Shown piece after piece: positions 52,574-63,879 of a stretch of 64,000 bases of DNA (position 1 is its first letter; the number at the start of each line of letters is the position of its first letter). Position numbers and translations under genes: made by a program. The stretch is from Eledone cirrhosa. Lineage: Eukaryota > Mollusca > Cephalopoda > Octopoda > Eledonidae. The notes beneath the pieces are model-generated. The model worked only from the letters and a program-made list of their open reading frames with translations, did no database searches and was not told the DNA's origin. Location: assembly GCA_964016885.1 (NCBI GenBank), contig OZ024743.1:342524281-342588280 (forward strand), given 5' to 3'.

Positions 52574-52774
52574 TGGGGATTCTTTTCTTTGTTTTTGTGC
52601 CTCTCCTTTGTTCTGTCCTAGGCCATCTTGTTTCTGTGTGTGTGTTGTGTGCTCAGTCTGCGCATGCGCCACATCCGGGTGTCTGTGTGTGTTTATATTC
52701 GTTTATTTATTTGTTTATTTACATGTTACAGGTTGGTTGTTTGTTCTATGTGCGTGTGTGTTTTCATTTTGTAC

Positions 52775-54165
52775 TTAATTGTAAGTTATTATGTTGCTGT
52801 TCCACTCATGTTTTCTATTTAATTTTGGTTGTAATTCTTTTATGTTTATTGCCTCTGTGATTTGTCTAAACATTGCGTCTTTTCTGTGTGTAGATTCTAT
52901 TTTTATTTCTATGTTTTCTAATTTACCCTTATGTTCTATTTTAGCATGTTGGTAGAGTACAGATGATTCTTTACTATCTTGAAGGTCTCGCCAGTGTTCA
53001 TTTATCCGTTCCCCTACACTACGAGCTGTCTCACTTATGTACACTATATTTTTGTCTCTACTTTGTCCTTCAGTACGTCTTATGCTATATACTACAATTC
53101 TAGTTTTACAGTTAATATGGGGGCTTAATTTACAGATTATACATTTCTTATCTATACAGGGGGGTCTTTGAAAAGGGTATGTATTGCTAATAAGTGTTTT
53201 TATGGAGGTACCTGGTCTTTTTACTATCTTAATTTTGAGTTTATGTTTATCTAAGGCCCTTCTAAATTTGTAAGCTAATTCACCTCTAGGGGTTGTATCG
53301 ATGAACATTACACTCTGGTATGTATTGCTATCATACCATGAGTTTATTCTATTACCCTTATTCCTAGTTCTTTCTATTCTATTCCAAAATTTGCTCCTAT
53401 ACAAGGGGTAGGTCCCATTTGTGTCATTATTTACCATTTTTTCCCATTTGGTTCTGGCTCCTCTATACACTCTGATTTTATCTCTCTGATTGTAACCAGA
53501 GAACTGCATACGGTGGATTTAAGTGTTGTATGTGTCTCTCTAGTTCTTCGGGGTTGCACATGCGGGACACGTTTCTCATGACCCGTACCAAATCCGCAAT
53601 CAGTATGTTGATTTTGGTATGGTCCGAAACAGCTGAGATATTTGGAAGTCATGGGTTTGGCATAATGGGAATCGAGGATTTGTTTTTTGTTATTAATGGT
53701 ATCTAACCAGAGCTCTGTGTCTAGTACAGGTAATCGATGGTTGGGGTGTTTGCTTAGGTAGTCTATAGTAACTCTAATACTCTGGTGGATGGAGTTAGCT
53801 ATTTGCTGGATACTTTCCATTGTGTTTTTCTCTAATTCCTAACTGTTCTCTAGTGGGGGTGTTTTAATTACGATGTTTATATCATCCACGTAGCGGGAGT
53901 ACATTATCAGGGTTAAGGGTCTTCTAATTGTTCTTTAAGTTTAAGTTTAAGTCTACTGTCCCACGATACCATGAATGAGTTAGCTATGTCGCTTGCAATG
54001 CTAACACCAATGGCTGCTCCCTCCTCTTGGGCATATGCTTTTCCATTAAATTTGAACATATGTTCCTTAAGGGTTAATTTTATGCTGCCCCCCCCACCGC
54101 ATGTGCAATCATTTTCTTTAGTTCATCGTGGTTTTCGGAACCAACCAACCAACCGGAAATTTATA
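52775..54165 (-). pseudogene. Penelope-like RT + GIY-YIG protein, frameshifted
   Basis: Reading from 54165 on the minus strand: LTLKEHMFKFNGKAYAQEEG then AAIGVSIASDIANSF (RT motif B region). A frame change near 53925 leads to IMYSRYVDDINIVIK, the catalytic YVDD motif, and a stop at 53840. The frame at 53820 has LPVLDTELWLDTI and DSHYAKPMTSKYL. A second change near 53500 leads to the 244-codon end (53509-52775): KRPGTSIKTLIS, PCIDKKCIICK, IVYISETARSVGERINEHW (GIY-YIG) and ELQPKLNRKH. Only three breaks and the catalytic Asp pair is intact; N-terminal RT is missing. Differs from the other PLE families in the window. Confidence 0.87.
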
Positions 54166-54257
54166 AATTCCTAAATTTATAAATGTATTATAATAAATTG
54201 AAGTGAAAGCTACTGGTGCGTGTGTTTCTTATTTGCAACATCACCCTCCCAAAGTAT

Positions 54258-54261
<4 letters not shown>

Positions 54262-54325
<64 letters not shown>

Positions 54326-54384
54326 GTATATATAAATATATATATATATATATATAAACGTATATATATATATATATATAAACG

Positions 54385-54415
<31 letters not shown>
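54262..54415. repeat. (TA)n microsatellite
   Basis: TA with ACGTA interruptions outside the PLE right terminus, resembling 52184-52377. Confidence 0.95.
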
Positions 54416-54417
<2 letters not shown>

Positions 54418-54794
54418 TATTCTTTTATTTTAATTTTTATCTTACTCCTTTTAAACTCCCCTCCTCTTTTTCCCCAGTACAATTTTTCGAATTTTTATAC
54501 ACTATCCTTAGAATCTGCTGTATAGATTTCACTTTCAACGCCTGACTGGCTTTCTTCACTCACTCTCTGTTCTACCGGCAAGTTCAGCCACCCCTACCTC
54601 CCACCAAATGCCATAATAGATTTATTTGTCTTTATAACTAATTTTAACCAATCCTCTTGACAATTACTATCTTCCCATATAAGGAAGTACCCCTTGATAA
54701 GTTTGGCTATTTATTCACCAGGCTAAAAATTCTTACTTAGTCCAGAAATAGCCGTCGAAACGGCTTGAGCTCTGCCGTCGTGGTCATACTTGTT

Positions 54795-54797
<3 letters not shown>
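54418..54797 (+). repeat. PLE-tail repeat (same family as 1580-1998)
   Basis: Shares the ggcaagttcagcca block, the aatcct..tgacaat block and the GC-rich end with 1580-1998. Confidence 0.7.
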
Positions 54798-54832
<35 letters not shown>

Positions 54833-54998
54833 AACGAGTAGGACCCCGACGGCTGAGCTCAAGAATTAGCCGCCGAAATGGCTTGAGCTCAGCCGTCGGG
54901 GTCCTACTCGTTCCTATTACCCACTCCACTATCCTAAGTATTGAGTACTTTGGTGCGTTAACGTCCATCTGGTTACTTACCACATTTCCTTCGTTATA
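54798..54998. repeat. TA run and fold-back of the ccgacggc-type terminus
   Basis: ggaacgagtaggaccccgac (54830) and its complement near 54916 enclose two cores. The tail to 54998 matches 48138-48215. Confidence 0.82.
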
Positions 54999-55028
54999 TA
55001 TATTTATATATATATACCTGTCAATAAT

Positions 55029-55222
55029 TGTTTCTACTTTAGGCACAAGGCCAGCAATTAACCAGTGCATTACTGGTACTTTATTTTATCGACCCCGTAA
55101 GGATGAAAGGCAAAGTCAACCTCGGCGGGATTTGAACTCAGATCGTAAAGGGACGTAACTATGCTGGAAAGCATGGCGTCCAACCCTCTACCGATACTGC
55201 CAATCCACCGCCCAATTAATAA
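55029..55222 (-). mobile_element. SINE, full length, with 17-bp TSD
   Basis: Complete reversed body to ccaatccaccgcc. Perfect direct repeats atatacctgtcaataat at 55012-55028 and 55223-55239. Confidence 0.96.
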
Positions 55223-55239
55223 ATATACCTGTCAATAAT

Positions 55240-55454
55240 GTGCTCAAAGGAGTATAAACACTTTAATTTATATTTTTAATTATCGTGTGTCTATCCTGCC
55301 TTTCATAGGTAATAGATTATATACACTGGTGGTCTTTCCCTGTTTTATTGATGGCGCTCTATCTCTCTCTAGTGTGTTACCTTTTTCAACATATTGTATT
55401 TTAAAGAGCTCAGTATTCCTTTTATATATAAATATATATACACGTATGTGCGAA
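55240..55454. other. Spacer, no recognised gene
   Basis: AT-rich; open frames on both strands overlap the same region and neither resembles a known protein. Confidence 0.4.
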
Positions 55455-55621
55455 CTTAGGTTTCGGGGTCCAGTTATAGGCACCATTGTATAGTGGAGGA
55501 GCCGCTTTAAAACTGACCTCTCATCTGTCGCTGGAAGAAAGTTAGTGCCTGATTTGAGGCTAGCTTCGAAGCAGCTCCTCCACTATACAATTGTGACCTT
55601 AACTGGACTCTGAAACCTAAG
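55455..55621. mobile_element. MITE-like element with 48-bp inverted termini
   Basis: cttaggtttcggggtccagt to gtggaggagc (55455-55502) is mirrored by 55574-55621. The 70-bp centre is unrelated. Target duplication not clear. Confidence 0.75.
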
Positions 55622-55699
55622 GCCGCGCATACTTGTTAAATGTAAGAAACTTTATTCATACAAAATAAGCTCTCTTGCATTAGATTGAGCATTGTTTTC

Positions 55700-56150
55700 C
55701 TTGACATTTGATCTACGGATGTCTGCATGCCTGCATACATACATACATAATCTGTAGAAAAGATAGCCCCGACAATGAACACATTAAAAGCTACAGCAAT
55801 GTGGAAGACATACATATACATAATATGAAAGAGTACTGGTGGCATGTTCCACTCAAAACCCCAATAAAATGCAAACATAACAGACCAGATATAATGATAT
55901 GGGACAGGGAAAAGAAGGCATACACAGTAGTGGAAATTAGCTTCTCAGTAGATGCCAATATAATATTAAAGATCAGCGAAAAGGAGAATATCTTCGCATT
56001 ATGTCCGTGTTTGTCAAATCTTCAGAGACAATGAATATCGATTCGAAAGAAAGGAGTGTGTTCTTTGGGCGATGGAATTGTTGGAAATTATGATCAGGAA
56101 ACATTTATTGAACTCTAGACTGTATAGACAATTTACATTGTAACATAAAT
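55700..56150 (+). pseudogene. LINE C-terminal nuclease-like fragment
   Basis: Frame: EYWWHVPLKTPIKCKHNRPD, IMIWDREKKAYTVVEISFSV, DANIILKISEKENIFAL, then after a break RIFRDNEYRFE-like sequence and LWAMELLEIMIRKHLLN. RPD...D...(V)VEIS is a PD-(D/E)XK pattern seen near the end of some LINE proteins. Family not the same as the WDxT type above. Confidence 0.6.
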
Positions 56151-56369
56151 GCCTAAAACCTTTCTCTAGATATAGTCCAAGCTAACTTGAACTCTACATT
56201 CATTTTCTTACGAATTGCATCTCTTTGGCTGGCTGATTTTTACATCGAAGTAAACTGGCGCCAAATGTATTATTTCAATCTCTTTTATCATAAATGATTC
56301 CTTTCATCTCTAATGTTCACCCTCGCATCTATCTAATGTCTTAGTGTTTACCGATCAAAGTAGGGAGCT

Positions 56370-57000
56370 GCCATGCCAAGCACGTTGACACCATCCTCAA
56401 CTCTGAAATGAGAACAGTATCTGCTACATTGAACTCTACACCTACTCACTGGCTGTCTACTATTTCTCATATAGCTCTTTCTCACATGCGGCGTCAGAAG
56501 ATGATCCACGAGGCAGAACTTCTACCTAATCCAAGACCGACCCTCCCATCCATGAAAACATGGAAAACCTTCCCAACATGGACTTGAAATCACGCAAACA
56601 ATTCTAGGAATCAATAAAGATCCTTCTGGACAATAACATTTGGTCTGAAGGAAGAGTGGCGAAAATCATAGAATAAGCCCAAACATACCAACCAAGACAT
56701 CGTCCAGGACCCCACATCTAAACTAGTCGGCTTTGACCTTTCTAGAAAGCAATTGATGTCCCTTAATCGAATCCGCACAACACATGCCATGGCTGCGCAT
56801 TATCTCCATCGATGGAAAATAAAAGACAGGACAGCCCACCATGTGACTGTGGAGACCCTGACCAGACAGTGCTGCATGTTATTCAGGATTGCTCCCTCAG
56901 ACGTTTTCCCGGCGGCCTGGAGGCAATCCATAATACTACAAATGACCCCTTAGCCTAGCTCACCAATCTCGATCTGTCTCTAACTATTGAGCCTATGTCA
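56370..57000 (+). pseudogene. LINE ORF2 C-terminal fragment (Jockey/CR1-like)
   Basis: A frame near 56370-56580 reads HVDTILNSEMRTVSATLNST then PTHWLSTISHIAL. The next block (56730-56960) reads GFDLSRKQLMSLNRIRTTHA, LHRWKIKD and, in the neighbouring frame, a CDCGDPDQTVLHVIQDC zinc-like motif with FPGGLEAIH. These are the usual end blocks of endonuclease-RT proteins of Jockey-type LINEs. Frames change at least twice. Confidence 0.72.
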
Positions 57001-57009
57001 TACGACAAG

Positions 57010-57062
57010 AAAATTACACACACACACACGCACACATACACACACAGACACAGACACACATA

Positions 57063-57100
<38 letters not shown>

Positions 57101-57101
57101 A

Positions 57102-57182
<81 letters not shown>
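57010..57182. repeat. (CA)n(TA)n microsatellite
   Basis: About 90 bp imperfect CA and about 75 bp TA. Confidence 0.97.
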
Positions 57183-57187
<5 letters not shown>

Positions 57188-58470
57188 ATATATAAACACT
57201 TGCACAAATACCAAAACATTTGATAGAGGCCCTTCGATCATAGCAGACCATGGATTGGTGTCTAGAACGAGAAGTCCCTCTCCAAGGCACAAGCCAAGGC
57301 GGCGCTTTTGTGAAGAAGACCAGTAGTCGGCTATGTAGGCAAGTCTGAATAAGAAAATACTAATGGACAATATATCTATATGACACAGAATTCCACACAA
57401 ATAAACAATTAATCATATGTTGTGTCTAATGCAAATTACCCAATGCGTTCTTCCTTTTTAGATAGAGTAGGATATTTTTAGAGAGATATTTCACTGCTCT
57501 CTCTCTTTTTGTTCATTGGCAATAGAAACGCTCTCTCGTCTCACAGGTTTTGTGGTTCTCTATTAAACCTTCGTAATAGCGTACAGTAAGAAGGAGTTGA
57601 GTACTACACTATTTATTTATTTATTTATTCAATTTAAACGTCCGCATAGATCTAGTAAGCTATGATAGACTAGGGGAAAGTATCGAGTACTCCTAACAGT
57701 TGGTAATCAAAAAGAGCTAGTGAAACAAGTAAAAAAAAAAAAATCAGAAAAAAAGGAAAAAACAAAACAAAACAAAACAAAATAAAATAAAGATAACATT
57801 TCAAATATTGTAGGCTAATGGGAGGCAGATTGTGCATAAGAAATCAAAAAAGAAAAGGAAAATAAGATACGATTTATGATATTAAAGTTATCTATCGCAA
57901 AGTCAATTTGACAAACATCAACCATTTATACATTTCATGAAAGAGTGACATAATGAACGAGAGCTAGTACATTTGATAGTATCTAACTCTTTTCAAATGG
58001 AAACATTAAAAAAAATACATATAAAGAAATAAAACAAGAGTCAAACGCAAACCTATATTAAATCTATAAATATTTCGAAATATAGAAATAATTTTTATTG
58101 TAACAGTAAAAAGTGATCTGTTAGATTGAGATATTTTCTACAACATAAATTCAATTCCAATATCTTATAACTAACTCGTCATTCATTTGCATACTTTTAT
58201 TGCCAATAATGGAGCAATAACAAGGCAATTAAGTTGTACACATATATTTACTACAGTAAGTCAATCAGATTAGTGAATTGTAAATTATTTCTCGGTACAC
58301 TCAACAAATGTTTCCTCTGTCTCTTTCTATATTTTATACACATTCCTGAAACACTTTGAAAGTACTTCCTTACCATGTCGCTCCAACTACACATTATAAT
58401 TCAACATCTGTATGCCATTAATACATTGCTTTAATAGTATATACACCGCCCTTCCTACATAACACATACA
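57183..58470. other. AT-rich spacer, nothing recognised
   Basis: A-rich stretches at 57730-57790 and short ATTT repeats at 57610-57630. No gene or shared repeat. Confidence 0.5.
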
Positions 58471-58474
58471 CACA

Positions 58475-58476
58475 CA

Positions 58477-58560
<84 letters not shown>
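58475..58560. repeat. (TA)n microsatellite
   Basis: TA run. Confidence 0.95.
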
Positions 58561-58572
58561 CGTACATATATA

Positions 58573-58690
58573 TATGTGTGTGCATGTATGTATATATATA
58601 TACATACTACTGTACGTCTGTATACATATATGTATGTACGTATACATGCAGTAGTATGTATATATATACATACATGCACACACATATATA
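58573..58690. repeat. Inverted repeat of TA/TG simple sequence
   Basis: gtgtgtgcatgtatgtatat...actactg is mirrored by cagtagtatgtat...catgcacacac; arms about 35 bp around a 40-bp centre. Confidence 0.85.
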
Positions 58691-58920
58691 TGAATTCATA
58701 TGACTCCAGTTCCCCAGTGAATTAACAACCCAGCAAGGAACTGGGCATATCAGAGTATTGACAATATCATACACCTAAACAACATATGTACTTGTCTATA
58801 CCATACTAATTCAAACTGCCTGAAGAGGTCACAGCCAAAGATGGCTGTCACTGAAATATATATAGCAGTAATAAACGAAGCTAAATTTTAATCATTTGAC
58901 TTTTATTTAACTTTATTTTA
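58690..58920 (+). repeat. Dispersed repeat carrying a hammerhead motif
   Basis: Same family as 26690-26955, better preserved. Ends in a TTTGAC/TTATTT stretch next to simple sequence. Confidence 0.75.
58815..58869 (+). ncRNA. Hammerhead ribozyme motif
   Basis: Stem I ACUGC (58815-58819) pairs with GCAGU (58865-58869). Core CUGAAGA at 58820-58826. Stem II has CACAGCC/GGCUGUC-type pairing with one C-C mismatch. GAAA at 58853-58856, stem III UAUAUA, UH = UA (58863-58864). The homologous copy at 26840-26894 lost GAAA. Confidence 0.7.
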
Positions 58921-58974
58921 CATACATGCACACACATATATATATGTACGTATGGATTTACCGAACATTTATTT

Positions 58975-59210
58975 TAATGCTCGGTTTGTTTGTAAACAAA
59001 CATCCCAAATTAAGCTGTACAGTGTTTAGCAACCATCGTTGCCATTTTGTTTAACACTGACAAAGGAACGATGTACTAGTTCCAAGCTTATTAGCTATCG
59101 TCAGCACCGTATACTTTCCTGCCAGATGATTGAACGTCTGAAAGTATATACCTTCCTTATGCATATTAACGGCTGAACAGCCTTATTTGCATATATATAT
59201 ATGTATGTAC
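58975..59210. repeat. Dispersed repeat with tttgtttgtaaacaaac palindrome
   Basis: Similar to 9330-9420 and loosely to 27868-27900. No coding. Confidence 0.5.
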
Positions 59211-59351
59211 GTATGTCTGTGTGTGTGTGTATACATTTAATGACTAAGAGGTGAAACTACAGAGTAACAGGTTCGCCACTAAGCCATTAAATGAATTTAA
59301 AATCTCTATTTCGGTATTGAGAACTTTTTCTCACGTCCGTCAATAATACAC

Positions 59352-59535
59352 GGATATATCATCATCACCATCATCATCATCATCATCATTTTACGTCAGC
59401 TTTTCCCTGCTTGCAAGGGTGGGACGGGTCCTCTTCACCACAGCATCTCTCCATTTGTCACGGTCCTTCGTCATCTTATCTGTGAGCTTCAGCGATCTGA
59501 GGTCAGCTCTCACCACCTCCGCGGCCCATGTAAGT
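59352..59535 (-). mobile_element. Retroelement 3' end with (ATC)n tail
   Basis: A (ATC)n run followed by attttacgtcagcttttccc, tgcaagggtgggacgg and catctctccatttgtcacgg. Sequences of this kind with an (ATC)n end are, from memory, common cephalopod repeats. Confidence 0.6.
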
Positions 59536-59559
59536 ATGTTTATAGTGCGCAGAGATTGT

Positions 59560-59660
59560 GGAATAGTTACATGAGATTGAGGGCTTAATATTCAGTATTT
59601 CATTTATTAATGATTCTGACACGCGTTTCGCTTTAATTGCGTTACACCTGCACCAATCTA
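59560..59660 (-). repeat. PLE terminal debris with a hammerhead 3' half
   Basis: Minus strand 59631-59618 reads GCGAAACGCGUGUC, the GAAA, short stem III and GUC cleavage site of a hammerhead; a CGC/GCG stem II precedes. The expected CUGAUGA is not conserved, so it is decayed. The same half-motif occurs at 2310-2297. Confidence 0.5.
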
Positions 59661-61560
59661 AATTGCTGATTATAAACGCAAAATTACTGAGTACAGTGTC
59701 AGAAGATGTTACATGTACAGCTCGTCGGGGAAAATTACATTCGGTTATGTTGATCAATCGATATCAAAGGAGAGCCGATGGGTGGTTTTAGTGGAAGTTG
59801 AACAATCAGTGTTTGAGAATTTCCAGAATGTTCTTGATGATGACAGTATTCAAATTAGCGCAGTTTATTTTATTGATAAGGAGTGACTTTTAATATCCAT
59901 CTATAATTTTACAGATAGCTAATGTGGTAAATAAATTTATTTAGATATTAAGATAAGGGAATTACCGTTTCGACGTCTTTGATTTAGCGCCTATATCTTA
60001 ATATTTTAACCTGGTGATATGACATCTGAATAGTTCTTTATATGTTACATAGATTTTTAATACTTCTATAGTTGTAAGAGGAAAGGTCTGGTTGAGATAA
60101 TTTGTATTATTATAGAAAGTGGATATTGCATCCTGATCACTTGGAGGCGCGATAAATTTAAAGATTTATAGGTTTCATCATAAAATCTTGTTTTGAAGTG
60201 GTTTTATGTGTATTTCCTGAGTGGGAGTTAGGGAGTTTAAATCGTGTAGATAGATGACACTTATAAGAATCTTCCACTTTACTTTCTAATTGTTTTTTTT
60301 TTTCATATTTTGTTTTATGAGTTGTGGATGCTTGTTGAAACCGTTTATAATGTGTTTTTTTTATATGGAGAAGTTATGCATTGATTGAGTATTGGTCATA
60401 GCAGAATGATATTAGTATTGCGATTCATTGTATGTTCTGGATGAGTGTCATCTATGCTTATTTGTAGCGTTGTAATGAACTAAGTTGCATTCCGTATATA
60501 GATTTAGGATATCGATTAGGATGAATTGCATCTAAAGAGAATAGGAATATCTAATTGGGGATTAGGCAATTTAGTACTCTAGGTAGTCAATTCCTTGTAC
60601 CTAGAGAAAGTTTTAAAAGATCTATAATTTGAAGTATATTAAGTTCTTACGGGTTATAATCTCCAGTACTTCTACCTAGCAGAGATCGCATTCACGTCGT
60701 TTGCTCTAGTAAGGTCTTGTCGATTGTACAATAGACCATATAATTTTGTAGTTGATGTTCTGTTTCAACTGCCGTCTTCGTTCGCAATTTTGGTTAATTT
60801 CTGCAAGGTATTAGTTTTATTAAGTTCAGTCATTTCAATGTGACCATGCTCCAGCCCAAACATTTAATCGTTCATATCAATGAAATACCTATTGTGTAAG
60901 CCCACTATTTACTTTCTCAACCCCCTATTGTTGAACTGCTACGTTAAGGGAGAGAAGCAATTAGTAAATATAAAACCCCTATACACATATACATTTATAC
61001 TTATATATATTTGTATATTAATTAATTAGTATTTTTCAATCTAGCTAACTTGGTCATTTGCAAAACAAACACTTATATAATTGTATTAGTGTTTATCATA
61101 TATTAATTTATATTAATTTGTATTTCACGGCTCAGAAATATCTTTCTTTGAGCTATTTAATTGTAAAAGACTGTTTGAGTTTATAACTCTATATATAGTA
61201 TATTTTTATATACATGCATGACAAGTTTCCACGCAAGACATTGGTCAAACGGAAGCTAAAGTAGAGGATACTTTCTCAAAGAACAGCGCAGTGGTATTGA
61301 AACTGAAACCATTTACTCGCGAGGTAATCTCCTTAACCACAAAGACATGTCTATGTAGAGAAATTATTTTTGAAAATCTGTAATTACGCTGTGTGGATTT
61401 TAAAATATAGAGATACGTACAAATTAAAATTAACTGAACACCTTTATTTGCTTCAAGTCTATTTTTATTATCGTATTGAATATACCTGTACTTAAACACA
61501 CACTTATTTAATGAGTATTTCTGCATCTACAATATTGCAAAAATAATTACAAATAAAATA
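59661..61560. other. Long AT-rich region, nothing recognised
   Basis: All frames closed by frequent stops. May hold decayed PLE sequence beyond the half-ribozyme, but I could not support this. Confidence 0.4.
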
Positions 61561-61566
61561 AAATAA

Positions 61567-61785
61567 TGGTTTCTCATTTAGGCACAAGGCCTACAATTTT
61601 GGGGGAAGAAGAAAGTCGATTAAATCGACCACAGTGCGTTACTGGTACTTCATTTTATCGACCTCGTAAGGACGAAAGGCACAGCTAACCTCGGCGGGAT
61701 TTGAACTCAGAACATAAATGGCCACAACTCTAGACTTAAAAGCATGGCGTCTGACGCTCTACTGGTACTGCCCATACACCACTTT
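61567..61785 (-). mobile_element. SINE, long subfamily
   Basis: Contains the extra ggaagaagaaagtcgattaa block. Imperfect flanking repeats aaataaaataaaataat and aaataaaatgaaataat. Confidence 0.88.
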
Positions 61786-63125
61786 TAGAAATAAAATGAA
61801 ATAATAAAAATATTCATTTAACATATAATTAGCTAAAACAATGGATAATACATTCTATATAACAGAACTTTGTCGAATATAAAATAGGACTTGTAATCTT
61901 AAATACTGTAAATAGTAGAACATATATGTTCAGGCATGGCTGTGTAGCTAAGCAGTGTGCTTTACAACCATATAGACCTTTCCTCTACTTTCCCATACAG
62001 TCAGATCTGCCCTTCCTTACCCCTTCCCCATTTTATCATTACATTATTTTGCTTTTATCTTTCTTTCTCATATTTATTTCTGGTTAGATTCCATTACAAG
62101 GTTGCTTGATAAAATGCTTTTTATCATCAAGTGTCTTCCTCCTTCAAATGTATTGTACCATCAAGTACATTCTACAATCAAGTGTATTCTATATTCATGT
62201 TTTCTACCATCAAGTGTATTCTATCGGAAGGATGATAAACGCGGACGGCTTATTGTATAGGCACGTGAATTTCCAACCAAAAAGCTAGTGGATCGTATTT
62301 TGCCTTCAACACTGTATTGTGCCAGTAGATATGACAATAAATTATCTGTATGACCAAGCGAACTTAGATGTTAGTAGGTACTGAGTTTAATTATGTCTGA
62401 TGGGATATGCTGGAATTCTTATATTGTATTGGAAATAATTGATTCAACAAGGCATTTTAGACGATTGAAACATTTCGCTTGGGGAAGTAGCAAATATATC
62501 CTACTTGGACAAGCACTCACACTCAAATGTATAAAAATAGTAAACCATATATGGTTACAGTCAAAGACCTATGTAGATAATATGAAACGAGATTTCATTA
62601 TAATGTTTTAATGTGTCGATATGTATATATGTAATTGAAACCTTCCTTTCACCATCCCCCAAATGTATCTCATAACTCACGCAGTCTTTATTGACAGACA
62701 CCTTACTGAAGTAATGAACTAACCTATTCATCACCTTGATTCTAAGTCCAATAATCCCTCTGAAGATATGATACAGAAAATATAATAAGGACAGAGAAAG
62801 GTAGGGACAGAGAAAGAGAGGGAAAGAAAAGTGGAGGGACAGAGAAGAGAGAGAGAGAGAGCGAGAGAGAGAAAGGGTGTCAAAGGAAGTGGGGGAAGGG
62901 ATGGAGAAGAAGGAAAGGAAATGAGATAAAAATCGTTTGTTGGCAAAATGTTTTCGCAGGCAGCTGCAACTTGGTCACTCGTTCTCAAAGAAATAATAGC
63001 CTAATCTTTCGCAAAATCATATCCTACAATCTTAAATAGAAGCTATAGTAAATAATATAAGATCAGAAAATAGAGGAAATAGAGAAAATATTTCATGGTC
63101 GGCGAAATAGTTGTTATTGTTGCTA
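61786..63125. other. AT-rich spacer, nothing recognised
   Basis: GA-rich stretch 62790-62880. Open frames at 62106-62288 and 62393-62611 have no recognised domain. Confidence 0.45.
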
Positions 63126-63131
63126 TAGACC

Positions 63132-63175
63132 AAAGGTTCTCAACCCATTTTGCCCCTCGAAAACACGAAATTTTT
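63132..63175 (+). mobile_element. hAT-like terminal sequence
   Basis: caaaggttctcaacccattttgcccc resembles hAT ends such as cagtggttctcaac at 23914. No transposase follows, and no right end was found in the window. Confidence 0.4.
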
Positions 63176-63605
63176 CCATTTTTCAATATACTACTCATTT
63201 TGGGCCAAATCAAGTTATGTTAGAATCTGTAAACAAATCTTTAAAAAATACTCGTACGAATTAAATACAAAAAAGTTTCAGTCCAAAATAAAAGCAAGCT
63301 ATTTCAAATTATATATTTTCAAAAATAGACGCGAATGTTCTCAAAGATTTGATCTCAGTCGAAAAAGCCTTTTTTTTTATTCTATATTTCACTGTTAGTT
63401 GTTGCAATATTTTGAGTGGATAGACAATTCTACAATTCAAACTGTAAAGTCAAAATACAAAAGATGCAAAATATGAAGAATTTCTTACCTTTCTCTTGAA
63501 TCACAAACTCAAGGGAAAAATAGTACCTTGCAAAATAAAGTGCCTCGATCACAAACTTAGTTGCAGCGAATGAAGTGAGCAAACAATATCTGTATCCCTT
63601 ATATA

Positions 63606-63700
63606 TATATACACACACATACACAACACATACATGCGCGCGCGCACTAACACACACACACGCACGAACAAACTTGTGTGTGTGTGTCTGTGTGTGCCTT
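63606..63700. repeat. CA/GT simple sequence
   Basis: CA-rich run followed by GT run with a CGCG interruption. Confidence 0.9.
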
Positions 63701-63730
63701 GTTTTTGGTACAGAAAGTATTTTGTCTCCA

Positions 63731-63815
63731 GTTTTTATTGCCGGGTCAAAGGCCACTGCTCATTTCAACAACGTCAAATGACAACGCCATATATTGACCC
63801 GGCAATAAAAACATA
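63731..63815. repeat. Short inverted repeat
   Basis: gtttttattgccgggtcaa (63731) is mirrored by ttgacccggcaataaaaac (63793). Followed by TA/GT repeats to 63875. Confidence 0.85.
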
Positions 63816-63841
63816 TATATATATATATGTGTGTGTGTGTA

Positions 63842-63875
<34 letters not shown>

Positions 63876-63879
63876 ACGA

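Larger units (their letters stand above)
52378..54262 (-). mobile_element. Penelope-like element bounded by 120-bp inverted repeats
   Basis: Left terminus 52378-52500 (gatattgttatactttggga inward, ending in ggttggttggtt) is the reverse complement of 54145-54262. (TA)n lies on both outer sides. The interior holds the PLE protein frames on the minus strand and a hammerhead motif at 52531-52573. A solo palindrome of the outer sequence lies at 2108-2175. Confidence 0.88.

Noticed and set aside
63132..63400. Complete hAT element at the right end of the window
   Set aside because: Only one TIR-like end; the downstream open frame has no transposase motif.
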